Source: Pseudomonas tructae | GTDB taxonomy: Bacteria; Pseudomonadota; Gammaproteobacteria; Pseudomonadales; Pseudomonadaceae | Reading direction: 5' to 3' | DNA length: 64,000 nt | NCBI RefSeq assembly: GCF_004214895.1 | Contig: NZ_CP035952.1 | Coordinates: 2,180,501 to 2,244,500, forward strand | Shown: positions 1 through 7,737 of the stretch, in pieces | Layout of the letters: every line of letters begins with the position of its first letter | Numbering within the stretch: position 1 is the stretch's first letter | The notes under the pieces: generated by a model | Seen by the model: only the letters and a program-made list of their open reading frames with translations | What the model was told of the DNA's origin: nothing | Database searches by the model: none | Made by a program: the position numbers and the translations under genes

Positions 1-555
1 GACGACCTGACCGCGCTGACCAGCGGCGACACGCCGCGGGCCAACAACGAGGCCATGACCCGTATCTATCACCTGGCCGCCGAACAGGACCTGCCGGTGC
101 TGATTCACTCCAACATTACCTCAAAGCGCGAACGCAACCCGTTGTACCTGGCGGAGATCGAAGAACCCCTGCGTAATCACCCGCACACCCGCTTCATCTG
201 GGCCCATGCCGGCACCAGCATGGAAATCCATCGCCACCAGACCCAGCTCGACTTTCTGCTGCCGACGCTGTCACGGCTGCTGGAAGACTACCCGAACCTG
301 TACGTGGATCTATCCTGGAGCGTCCTGCAGCCTTATCTGCTGGACGATCAGGGAAAACCAAGGGCGCAGTGGCTGGAACTGGTGAAGCGCTTCCCTGAAC
401 GCTTCATGCTCGGCTCCGATGTGGTCGGGCGTTTCGCCAGCCTGGGTGAGCAGATGCAGGGTTTCGATGTATTTCTCGATGCCTTGCCGGCCGACATCGC
501 GCAACAGGTCGCCCGCGACAACTTCCTGGCCGTACTGCCCAAGGCGCGCCCGTGA
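1..555 (+). CDS. Amidohydrolase-family (metal-dependent hydrolase) protein, 5'-truncated by the window
   Basis: The frame is open from base 1 to the stop at 553-555, so the start and the N-terminal metal-binding part lie outside the window. The visible 184 residues look like the C-terminal half of a TIM-barrel amidohydrolase: 'LIHSN' and 'FIWAHAG' resemble metal-ligand histidine strands, and 'MLGSD' near the end resembles the conserved Asp-bearing strand. The substrate cannot be read from the sequence. The gene ends about 65 bases before the DUF3859 gene on the same strand. The family call is fairly firm, the specific function unknown. Confidence 0.6.
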   Translation, partial: DDLTALTSGDTPRANNEAMTRIYHLAAEQDLPVLIHSNITSKRERNPLYLAEIEEPLRNHPHTRFIWAHAGTSMEIHRHQTQLDFLLPTLSRLLEDYPNLYVDLSWSVLQPYLLDDQGKPRAQWLELVKRFPERFMLGSDVVGRFASLGEQMQGFDVFLDALPADIAQQVARDNFLAVLPKARP

Positions 556-621
556 CCGCTCTGTCATCAGCCTGTCATGCCGACGTCATAGCCTGCCGCC
601 ATCAACCTGATGGAGTGCACT

Positions 622-1086
622 ATGTTTTCACATCGTTTCAGCGCCTTATGCGGGCTGTTGCTGGTCAGTGGCCTGGCCAGTGCCGAGGTTCGCGTAGCGG
701 GCCCGGTGGAGTACGGGTTGTTCGAGACTCGCCACGAGAATTTCCAGCCCGGTGAGCGAGTGCTGACCCAGAGCAACCAGGCACTGCACCCCACCGAAGA
801 CATTCCGGCACGCCTGGGCAGCAAGTTCGGCCTGCGCTACCGCCTGGAAGGCAAGGTCGCCGAAGACACCCCGTTGACCCTGCTGTACTTCACTCCAGGG
901 GTGATCACCCCCGATGGCAAGCGCCATGACAAGTTCGAAGTGGTGCAGAAACTGGTGCCCGGAGCGGTCCAGGACGTGATGGCCTACGAGTTCACCGAGC
1001 ACCATGAAGTGGTGCCCGGGCAGTGGCATTTCATGGTCTTCCAGGGCGACCGCCTGCTTGCCGAGCAGCGCTTTACCGTGCGTTGA
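622..1086 (+). CDS. DUF3859 domain-containing exported protein
   Basis: A 154-residue protein with an N-terminal signal peptide ('FSALCGLLLVSGLASA', cleavage probably after ASA), so likely periplasmic. The rest matches my memory of the DUF3859 family: a beta-rich domain with 'GSKFGLRYRLEG' and a C-terminal 'GQWHFMVFQGDRLLAEQRF'. I chose the ATG at 622 because GGAG lies 6 bases upstream; an in-frame ATG at 610 would add four residues and has no better site. No enzymatic motif is visible and the function is unknown. Confidence 0.75.
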   Translation: MFSHRFSALCGLLLVSGLASAEVRVAGPVEYGLFETRHENFQPGERVLTQSNQALHPTEDIPARLGSKFGLRYRLEGKVAEDTPLTLLYFTPGVITPDGKRHDKFEVVQKLVPGAVQDVMAYEFTEHHEVVPGQWHFMVFQGDRLLAEQRFTVR

Positions 1087-1141
1087 GCCCCTGCGTCACT
1101 GGCGTCGCGATCACAAGGCCTTTTGATATCACGTTTTCGTC

Positions 1142-1168
1142 TTACGCAAATTTTCGCCGGGCCGATAC
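1142..1168 (+). promoter_or_regulatory. Candidate FliA (sigma-28) promoter of the chemoreceptor gene
   Basis: GCCGATAC at 1161-1168 matches the sigma-28 -10 element (GCCGATAA) at 7 of 8 positions. An eight-base block TTACGCAA at 1142-1149 lies exactly 11 bases upstream, where TAAAGTTT is expected, but matches it poorly. Chemoreceptor genes are classic FliA targets, and the site lies about 60 bases before the start codon. Confidence 0.5.
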
Positions 1169-1225
1169 CGTCTAGAAGCAAGGACTGCTGCGCGCTGTTG
1201 CAGCGCTTTTGGAGGGAGCCAGGAA

Positions 1226-2851
1226 ATGAGCTTGAGAAGCATGAATATCGCGCCCAGGGCTGGCCTGGGCTTTGGCCTGGTGGCGGCGCTGGTGTTTGCC
1301 TTGGGCGCCTTTGCCTTGATGCAGATGACCAGCATGCGCCAGCAGTCCGAGCAGGTCGACAGCAACTGGTTGCCCAGCGTCATATCGGTCGGCCAGATGA
1401 CCCAGGACATGCTGCGCATTCGCGCCTTGACCTTGCGTTTGCTGGTCAATCGTGACGCCGCAGCGCTTGAGCAGAACAAGTCGCGCATCGAGCAGATCAA
1501 GGCCGGGCTGGGCAAGGCTCAGCAGAAGTACCAGGCCCTGATCGTGCTGCCTGAAGAGCAAACCCTGTTCGACCGCTACCTTGAGCTGGAGCAGCGCTAC
1601 CTCAAGCTACAGGGCCAAGTGGTGGAATTGTCTTCTGCGCATCGGCTCGAAGAGGCCGTGGCCCTGGTCAATGGCGACATGAACCAGTTGGCAGACCAGA
1701 TGACCGCCAGCCTTAACGAGCTGATTGCGCTCAACAATCAGCATGCCAACACGGCGACCGACCTTGCCGAAGCCGTCTACCAGCAGGCGCGGGTCTGGGT
1801 GATTGGCCTGCTGATCGCCGCCGTGGTGCTGACGGTGGTGCTGGCCTTGACCTTGACCCGCAGTATCGTCCGGCCGCTGACGCAATCGCTGCAAGTTGCC
1901 GAGGTGGTGGCCACTGGTGACCTGACCCCGCAGATCACGGTGCAGGGCAAGGACGAGCCGGCCCGCTTGCTTGCAGCGATGAAGCAAATGCAGCAGAGCC
2001 TGCGCGAGACCATCGGGCGCATCTCCGATTCGTCCAGCCAGTTGGCCTCGGCCTCCGAAGAGCTCAGCGCGGTGACTGAAGACGCTACCCGTGGGCTGAT
2101 GCAGCAAAGCCAGGAAATCGAGCAGGCGGCGACCGCCGTCAACCAGATGACCGCGGCGGTGGAGGAGGTGGCGAGCAATGCCGTGGCCACTTCCGAGGCC
2201 TCCCAGGAATCGGACCGCATCGCCCGCCAGGGTCGTGAGCAAGTACGCCTCACCGTGACGTCGATCGAAGACCTGGCGGCGGGTGTTACCGCCAACGCTG
2301 AAGAAGTGGGGCAGCTGGCCCAGCAGGTCCATGGTATTACCAAGGTGCTGGATGTGATTGGCGCGATTGCCGAACAGACCAACCTGCTGGCCCTCAACGC
2401 CGCGATCGAGGCGGCCCGCGCCGGTGACGCCGGGCGCGGCTTTGCCGTGGTCGCGGACGAGGTGCGGGCCCTGGCCCACCGCACCCAGCAGTCGACCCGT
2501 GAAATCGAGCAGATGATCGACGGTATCCAGCAGGGCACCCATCGTGCGGTCGAGGGCATGCAGCATACCAATGAGCGGGCGCGCGGCACCTTGGAGGGAG
2601 CCCATGCTGCTGGCGCGGCGCTGGAGGAGATCGCTGCGGCGATCAGCCTGATCAATGAGCGCAACCTGGTGATTGCCAGCGCCTCGGAACAGCAGGCGCA
2701 GGTGGCGCGGGAGGTGGACCGCAACCTGACCAACATCCGCGACCTGGCCATGCAAACCTCGGCGGGAGCGAATCAGACCAACGCGGCGAGCCAGGCGCTG
2801 TCGCAGCTGGCGATTGAGCTCAATGGCCTGGTGGGGCGGTTTTCGGTGTAA
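1226..2851 (+). CDS. Methyl-accepting chemotaxis protein
   Basis: This 541-residue inner-membrane chemoreceptor passes a periplasmic ligand signal to CheA/CheW. In order: a short cytoplasmic start, TM1 (about 12-33), a helical periplasmic sensor of about 150 residues of the four-helix-bundle type, TM2 (about 188-210), a HAMP linker ('[19 protein letters not shown]'), then the long signalling coiled coil. The hairpin tip is clear ('[16 protein letters not shown]', then '[15 protein letters not shown]'). The ATG at 1226 has GGAGG about 10 bases upstream. The gene stands alone, without che genes, and ends just before a REP pair. The ligand is unknown. Confidence 0.93.
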   Translation: MSLRSMNIAPRAGLGFGLVAALVFALGAFALMQMTSMRQQSEQVDSNWLPSVISVGQMTQDMLRIRALTLRLLVNRDAAALEQNKSRIEQIKAGLGKAQQKYQALIVLPEEQTLFDRYLELEQRYLKLQGQVVELSSAHRLEEAVALVNGDMNQLADQMTASLNELIALNNQHANTATDLAEAVYQQARVWVIGLLIAAVVLTVVLALTLTRSIVRPLTQSLQVAEVVATGDLTPQITVQGKDEPARLLAAMKQMQQSLRETIGRISDSSSQLASASEELSAVTEDATRGLMQQSQEIEQAATAVNQMTAAVEEVASNAVATSEASQESDRIARQGREQVRLTVTSIEDLAAGVTANAEEVGQLAQQVHGITKVLDVIGAIAEQTNLLALNAAIEAARAGDAGRGFAVVADEVRALAHRTQQSTREIEQMIDGIQQGTHRAVEGMQHTNERARGTLEGAHAAGAALEEIAAAISLINERNLVIASASEQQAQVAREVDRNLTNIRDLAMQTSAGANQTNAASQALSQLAIELNGLVGRFSV

Positions 2852-2854
2852 GGC

Positions 2855-2910
2855 GTCGCGGGGCAAGCCCGCTCCCACAATAGATGTGAGAGCGGGCTTG
2901 CCCCGCGATG
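2855..2910. repeat. Inverted pair of Pseudomonas REP sequences
   Basis: TCGCGGGGCAAGCCCGCTCC at 2855-2874 is followed, after a short spacer, by its inverted copy (GAGCGGGCTTGCCCCGCGA, 2890-2908). This is the extragenic palindrome common in P. putida and P. fluorescens genomes. It lies between the chemoreceptor and the fabB terminator. Confidence 0.85.
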
Positions 2911-2920
2911 CTAAAACAAA

Positions 2921-2946
2921 AACGCCCCGACAAGTCGGGGCGTTTT
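2921..2946. terminator. Bidirectional Rho-independent terminator between the chemoreceptor and fabB
   Basis: AACGCCCCGA, loop CAAG, TCGGGGCGTT: a perfect GC-rich stem with A-rich and T-rich flanks, able to serve both converging transcripts. Confidence 0.85.
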
Positions 2947-2965
2947 CAGGAGAAGGGGCTAGCCC

Positions 2966-4186
2966 TTACTTGCCTGCCCAGCGCTTGAGCACCAGGGTGG
3001 CGTTGGTGCCGCCGAAACCGAAGCTGTTGCTCATCACGGTATCGATCTTGGCGTTTTCCTGGGTCTTGGTCAGCACCGGCAGGTCGGCCACTTCCGGGTC
3101 CAGTTCGTCGATGTTGGCGGAGCCGGCAATGAAGTTGCCTTCCATCATCAACATGCAGTAGATCGCCTCGTGAACGCCGGCGGCGCCCAGGGAGTGACCC
3201 GACAGGCTCTTGGTCGAGCTGATGGCCGGGGCTTTGCCGGCGAACACTTCACGCACACCTTTCATTTCCGCGACGTCGCCGACCGGGGTCGAGGTGCCGT
3301 GAGTGTTCAGGTAGTCGATCGGGGTGTCGACGGTGGACATGGCCATCTGCATGCAGCGGATGGCGCCTTCGCCGCTCGGTGCAACCATGTCGTAGCCATC
3401 GGACGTTGCACCGTAGCCAACGATTTCGGCATAGATCTTGGCGCCACGGGCCAGGGCGTGTTCCAGCTCTTCAACCACGACCATGCCGCCACCGCCGGCG
3501 ATGACGAAACCGTCACGGTCCGCGTCGTAGGCACGGGAGGCCTTTTCCGGGGTGTCGTTGCGCTTGCTGGACAGGGCGCCCATGGCGTCGAACAGGAACG
3601 ACTGGCTCCAGTGCTCTTCTTCACCGCCACCGGCGAAGACGATGTCCTGCTTGCCCATCTGGATCTGTTCCATCGCGGTACCGATGCAATGTGCACTGGT
3701 GGCGCAGGCCGAGGCGATGGAGTAGTTCAAGCCCTTGATCTTGAACGGGGTGGCCAGGCACGCCGAGACGGTGCTGCTCATGGTCCGGGTGACGCGGTAC
3801 GGGCCAACGCGCTTGACGCCTTTTTCGCGCAGGATGTCCAGCGCTTCCATCTGGTTCAGGGTCGAGGCGCCGCCGCTGCCTGCGATCAGGCCGGTACGCG
3901 GGTTGGAGACTTGCTCTTCGGTCAGGCCCGAGTCCTTGATCGCGTCGGCCATCGCCAGGTAGGCGTAGGCAGCGGCGTGACCGACGAAACGGTAGATCTT
4001 GCGATCGATCAGTTCTTCAAGGTTGAGGTCAATGGAGCCGGAAACCTGGCTACGCAGACCCATTTCGGCATATTCCGGGTTGAATCGGATGCCAGGGCGG
4101 CTTGCACGCAGGTTGGCGGAGACGGTCTCTTTGTCATTGCCCAGGCACGAAACGATGCCCAGACCAGTGATAACGACGCGGCGCAT
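2966..4186 (-). CDS. fabB: 3-oxoacyl-[acyl-carrier-protein] synthase I
   Basis: FabB condenses malonyl-ACP with acyl-ACP and, in partnership with FabA, elongates the cis-3-decenoyl intermediate that leads to unsaturated fatty acids. The 406-residue length is normal. The catalytic Cys-His-His triad is visible: Cys161 in '[10 protein letters not shown]', His296 in 'LNTHGTSTP' and His331 in 'SGHSLGAAG'. The gene begins 11 bases after the fabA stop, so fabA-fabB is an operon transcribed leftward, as in other pseudomonads. Confidence 0.97.
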   Translation of the reverse strand: MRRVVITGLGIVSCLGNDKETVSANLRASRPGIRFNPEYAEMGLRSQVSGSIDLNLEELIDRKIYRFVGHAAAYAYLAMADAIKDSGLTEEQVSNPRTGLIAGSGGASTLNQMEALDILREKGVKRVGPYRVTRTMSSTVSACLATPFKIKGLNYSIASACATSAHCIGTAMEQIQMGKQDIVFAGGGEEEHWSQSFLFDAMGALSSKRNDTPEKASRAYDADRDGFVIAGGGGMVVVEELEHALARGAKIYAEIVGYGATSDGYDMVAPSGEGAIRCMQMAMSTVDTPIDYLNTHGTSTPVGDVAEMKGVREVFAGKAPAISSTKSLSGHSLGAAGVHEAIYCMLMMEGNFIAGSANIDELDPEVADLPVLTKTQENAKIDTVMSNSFGFGGTNATLVLKRWAGK

Positions 4187-4197
4187 GCGGATAACCC

Positions 4198-4713
4198 TTA
4201 GAAGTTGTCAGTGGAGGTGAATACGCCGACCCGGAGGCCTTCGGCGGTGTAGATTTCGCGACCGTCGACAGTGACCGAGCCATCGGCGATGGCCATGTTC
4301 AGCTTGCCCTTGAGGACGCGCTTGATATGAATGTTGTAGGTGACTTTCTTGGCGGTCGGCAAGACCTGGCCGAAGAATTTCACTTCACCCGAACCCAGGG
4401 CCCGGCCACGGCCTGGCAGGCCTTGCCAGCCCAGGAAGAAGCCGACCAGCTGCCACATGGCATCCAGGCCCAGGCAGCCCGGCATCACCGGATCGCCTTC
4501 GAAGTGGCAGGCGAAGAACCACAGGTCCGGGGTGATATCCAGCTCGGCGACCAATTCACCTTTGCCGTACTTGCCACCCTCTTCGCTGATATGGGTGATG
4601 CGATCAACCATCAGCATGTTCGGGGCGGGCAGTTGCGCGTTACCTGGGCCGAACAGCTCACCGCGACTGCAGCGCAGCAGGTCTTCCCGAGTAAAGGCGT
4701 TTTGTTTGGTCAT
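4198..4713 (-). CDS. fabA: 3-hydroxydecanoyl-ACP dehydratase / trans-2,cis-3-decenoyl-ACP isomerase
   Basis: FabA dehydrates 3-hydroxydecanoyl-ACP and isomerises the trans-2 double bond to cis-3, the branch point for anaerobic unsaturated fatty acid synthesis. At 171 residues it has the family length. The catalytic pair sits at the expected positions: His70 in '[14 protein letters not shown]' and Asp84 in 'LGLDAMW'. The first gene of the fabA-fabB operon, with about 200 bases of upstream DNA that carries a dyad (see 4846-4861). Confidence 0.97.
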   Translation of the reverse strand: MTKQNAFTREDLLRCSRGELFGPGNAQLPAPNMLMVDRITHISEEGGKYGKGELVAELDITPDLWFFACHFEGDPVMPGCLGLDAMWQLVGFFLGWQGLPGRGRALGSGEVKFFGQVLPTAKKVTYNIHIKRVLKGKLNMAIADGSVTVDGREIYTAEGLRVGVFTSTDNF

Positions 4714-4845
4714 GCGAGCTCCTCAATAGTCCCCGTGCGGCAGGGGGCAAATCTTCCCGGCCGTCTCAAAACCCTCAGGTTTGAGCCGGCAGCCTACACA
4801 TAGACTATTGCGTTGTAGTGAAAGTCACAGCGCACGGGGCAAAGA

Positions 4846-4861
4846 AGTACACTTGTGCACT
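4846..4861. promoter_or_regulatory. Imperfect palindrome upstream of fabA, possible fatty-acid regulator operator
   Basis: AGTACACTTGTGCACT has two 8-base arms that match at 6 of 8 positions. It lies about 130 bases upstream of the fabA start. TetR-type regulators of unsaturated fatty acid genes (FabR in enterics, DesT in Pseudomonas) bind dyads of this general kind in fabA/fabB or des promoters. Assigning it to a named regulator is inference. Confidence 0.35.
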
Positions 4862-4918
4862 GAAATTTTATTTTCAAGCCCTTCGCGGCGCTTGTCCAGT
4901 CTCTTAGACTGCCGCAAT

Positions 4919-6847
4919 TTAGCATTTATCGCCAGTCGCAGCTGACTGACCGGGCAGCCAGCGTTGCAGAATTTGCTGCAGATCAGTGCGTTTGAACGGC
5001 TTGGCCAGGTAGTCGTTCATGCCAGCGTTCAGGCAGCGTTCGCGATCACCCTGCAAGGCATTGGCGGTCAAGGCGATGATCGGCATCGTCGCCGCTTGCG
5101 GCAGCTGGCGGATGCGCCGGGTGGCTTCGTAGCCGTCGATGATCGGCAGGCGGCAGTCCATCAAGGCGGCGGCAAAACGCTGGCGCCCGGCCTGCGCCAC
5201 GGCCTGGGCGCCATCGACCGCCACGCAGACTTCAAAGCCCAGGCTGCGCAGCATGGCTTCGATCACGGTCTGGTTCACCGGGTTGTCCTCGACCAGCAGG
5301 ATGCGCCGGCCCTGGCCGTCATCCTCGACCCGGGTCAGGCCGCCGGGCAGGCGTGGGGTCTGCAGGGTCGACAGGGCCAGGGGCATCTCCAGGGTAAAGG
5401 TCGAGCCCTGGCCTTCACGGCTTTCCCCGCGCAGGGTACCGCCCATCCGTTCGGTCAGGGTGCGGGCAATCGACAGGCCCAGGCCGGTGCCGCCATAGCG
5501 ACGGGAAATCGAGCTGTCGGCCTGCTGGAAGGCGACGAACATCATCTCCAGGCGCGTGTTGTCGATGCCGATGCCGGTATCGCGCACCGCGCAGGTGAAC
5601 CAGATCAGCTGGCGGTCGAGCACTTGCCAGCGCGGTTCGACCTGCACACTGCCACGTTCGGTGAACTTCAGGGCGTTGCCGATCAGGTTGAGCAGCACCT
5701 GGCGGATCCGCGTCGGATCGCCGACCACCTGCAGGTGCTCGATGCCCGGCGGCAGGCGCAGTTGCAGGTCCAGCTCGCGCTGTTGGGCCAGGTGCAGGAA
5801 CGACTGTACGCAACTGCCGATCAGGTCGCCGAGGTTGAAGTCGATGTGCTCGAGCTCCACCGTGGTGCGCTCGATGCGCGAGAAATCGAGAATGTCGTTG
5901 ATCACCTTGAGCAGGTGCCCGGTGGATTCACTGGCAACAGCAGTGTATTCGGCCTGCTCTTCGCTCAGCGAGGTAGTTTCCAGCAGTTGCAGCATTCCCA
6001 GCACGCCGTTCATCGGCGTGCGCAGTTCATGGCTCATCATCGCCAGGAAGTCGGATTTGGCCTTGTTCGCCTGTTCCGCCTCTTCGCGGGTCTGGATCAA
6101 CTGCGACATGGCCTGCTGTTGCTCGTGACTGGCTTTGCCCAGGGCACTGGCCAGGTTGTTGATGTGCCGCGCCAGGTGACCCAGTTCGCTGTCGTCCACC
6201 ACCGGCAGCGGCGCGTTGAAATCGCCCTGCTGGATGGCCTTGACCGCGTGGCCCATGTCGCTGATCGGCTTGGCCAGGCTCAACGCCAGCCGTCGGGCGA
6301 GGATGAAGGTGAACAACAGGGCGAACAATGCAAGGATCCCCGCCTTGACCACGATCTCCTGTTGCCGCTCGCTGAAGGCGTCATCCGACATGCCGACGAT
6401 CACCCGGCCCAAATAGTCGTCGCCGATGTTGCGGGTGGGAGCGTTGCTGTGCAGGAAGTCGTTGTCCAGGCGAATCTGCTGCAGGCGGATAGGGGCCTGG
6501 AACACTTCCACCTGCTGTGCGCGGTTGTGGCTTTCGTCCGGTTGCTCGACGTAGACCAGGATGTGGTTGCTGCTGTCCTGAACCTCTAGAAAGCGCACAT
6601 GGGGGATGCTCAGGGTGGCGCGCATCAGGCTTTCGAGCACTTCGTTGTTGCCGGCGATCACCCCGTATTCGGACGCCGGAGCCAGTTGGTTGGCGATCAG
6701 CTGGCCGGTGTGGTTGAGCTCCTGGCGCAGGTCCTGGATGCGCACGAAGGTAAAAAAGCTGATCAGCAACAGGGTCAGCAATAGCGCCGGGCCAAGGCTG
6801 ATGATTTGCGTACGGGTGTGGATGTCCCAGCTCAGGCGCCGTCTCAT
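4919..6847 (-). CDS. Hybrid sensor histidine kinase / response regulator
   Basis: A 642-residue membrane-bound hybrid kinase. In order: TM1 (about 15-37), a periplasmic sensor region of about 130 residues, TM2 (about 168-185), HAMP (about 186-240), a short coiled coil, HisKA with phospho-acceptor His273 in 'MMSHELRTPMNG', HATPase_c with the N box ('LIGNALKFT'), G1 ('DTGIGID') and G2 ('GGTGLGLSI'), then a C-terminal receiver with the acidic pair in 'LVEDN', Asp564 in 'ALMDCRLP' and the Lys in 'YLAKPF'. There is no Hpt domain or output domain, so the phosphate must go to an unlinked partner. The start overlaps the end of the binding-protein gene by 4 bases; the TonB receptor lies upstream in the same operon. 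Confidence 0.9.
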   Translation of the reverse strand: MRRRLSWDIHTRTQIISLGPALLLTLLLISFFTFVRIQDLRQELNHTGQLIANQLAPASEYGVIAGNNEVLESLMRATLSIPHVRFLEVQDSSNHILVYVEQPDESHNRAQQVEVFQAPIRLQQIRLDNDFLHSNAPTRNIGDDYLGRVIVGMSDDAFSERQQEIVVKAGILALFALLFTFILARRLALSLAKPISDMGHAVKAIQQGDFNAPLPVVDDSELGHLARHINNLASALGKASHEQQQAMSQLIQTREEAEQANKAKSDFLAMMSHELRTPMNGVLGMLQLLETTSLSEEQAEYTAVASESTGHLLKVINDILDFSRIERTTVELEHIDFNLGDLIGSCVQSFLHLAQQRELDLQLRLPPGIEHLQVVGDPTRIRQVLLNLIGNALKFTERGSVQVEPRWQVLDRQLIWFTCAVRDTGIGIDNTRLEMMFVAFQQADSSISRRYGGTGLGLSIARTLTERMGGTLRGESREGQGSTFTLEMPLALSTLQTPRLPGGLTRVEDDGQGRRILLVEDNPVNQTVIEAMLRSLGFEVCVAVDGAQAVAQAGRQRFAAALMDCRLPIIDGYEATRRIRQLPQAATMPIIALTANALQGDRERCLNAGMNDYLAKPFKRTDLQQILQRWLPGQSAATGDKC

Positions 6848-7737
6848 GGTGTGCTTTCTCCTTCGGCCAGGGCGATGGCTGCGGCGGACGGGTCAATCGC
6901 CTCGATGCCCAGGGCGCGGGCCACCTGTTGGTTGCCGAGTACGCTGAAGTGTGCAGGGTAGAGCGTACGCGGCCAACGGCTGGGCTGTTGGTCGAGCAAC
7001 TGCCCGAGTACCGCCAGCCAGTCGTCCTGGTCGCTCAGGGTGCTGGCCAGAGCGCCGGCCTTGACGAACGCCGCATTCGGGCCGATCAGTGCCATCTGCC
7101 GGCCATAACTGCTGAGTAACACGTTCTTCGCCGTTTTCGAGTTGTACAGCTGTGGGTCGTCGATGCCTAGCAGCACATCGCTGTTTTGCAGCAGGGTTTG
7201 CAACGGGCGGCTGTCGCGCAGGTCGGGCCAGGCTTGGGCGACGATCTCCAGGCCCAGCGGGCGCGCCGCCGTGCGCAGTTCATCGATGAGGAACTGGCTG
7301 TGCTCGGCGTACAGCACGCCGACCCGGCGAGCCTGGGGCAGCAGGTAGTGGGTCAGGCGCAACTGGCGCGCCAGCGGTGGGTCGCTCCAGAGCAGGCTCA
7401 GGTAGGCCGGGCGCAGGTTGCCCAGGCGTTGCTGGACCTGGACCCGACTGACGCGCAGGGCCAGTGCCGCTGGCCCGGCCGTTTCGCTCAGGCGCCACTC
7501 AAGGCTTGCACTGTCGAGCAGGATCAGGCGAGTGGCGGCTTTTATCTGGCCTGGGCGCGGCAGTTCGGCCACCGGCACGAAGCGCACCTGGTCGGCCGGG
7601 CGCTGTTTGCGCAGGGCCTCGACGAAGTTGCGCACGCCGGGGTTGTCCTGACTGCCGGTAAGCAGGATCTCACTGGCCGACAGGGCCCCCAGGGGCCACA
7701 GGCAGACCAGCAGCAGCCAGTGCCGCAGGCGACGCAT
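6844..7737 (-). CDS. Periplasmic substrate-binding-like protein (ABC type, TrpX/DUF534-like)
   Basis: 297 residues with a signal peptide ('HWLLLVCLWPLGALSAS'), so periplasmic. Motifs such as 'LLPQARRVGVLYAEHSQ', 'LLGIDDPQLYNSKTAKNVLLSSY' and 'ALIGPNAAFVKAGALAS' resemble the ABC substrate-binding proteins grouped with TrpX/YhaP-like predicted binders. No permease or ATPase gene is nearby. Instead it lies between a TonB receptor gene and a hybrid kinase gene, touching both (its start codon overlaps the receptor stop region at 7737 and its end overlaps the kinase start by 4 bases). A role as ligand-capture component for the kinase is inference. Confidence 0.7.
   Translation of the reverse strand: MRRLRHWLLLVCLWPLGALSASEILLTGSQDNPGVRNFVEALRKQRPADQVRFVPVAELPRPGQIKAATRLILLDSASLEWRLSETAGPAALALRVSRVQVQQRLGNLRPAYLSLLWSDPPLARQLRLTHYLLPQARRVGVLYAEHSQFLIDELRTAARPLGLEIVAQAWPDLRDSRPLQTLLQNSDVLLGIDDPQLYNSKTAKNVLLSSYGRQMALIGPNAAFVKAGALASTLSDQDDWLAVLGQLLDQQPSRWPRTLYPAHFSVLGNQQVARALGIEAIDPSAAAIALAEGESTP

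Noticed and set aside
4964..6589. A 541-codon plus-strand frame opposite the hybrid kinase gene
   Set aside because: It is the antisense shadow of a high-G+C gene with complete kinase and receiver motifs; its own translation has no domain and no ribosome site.
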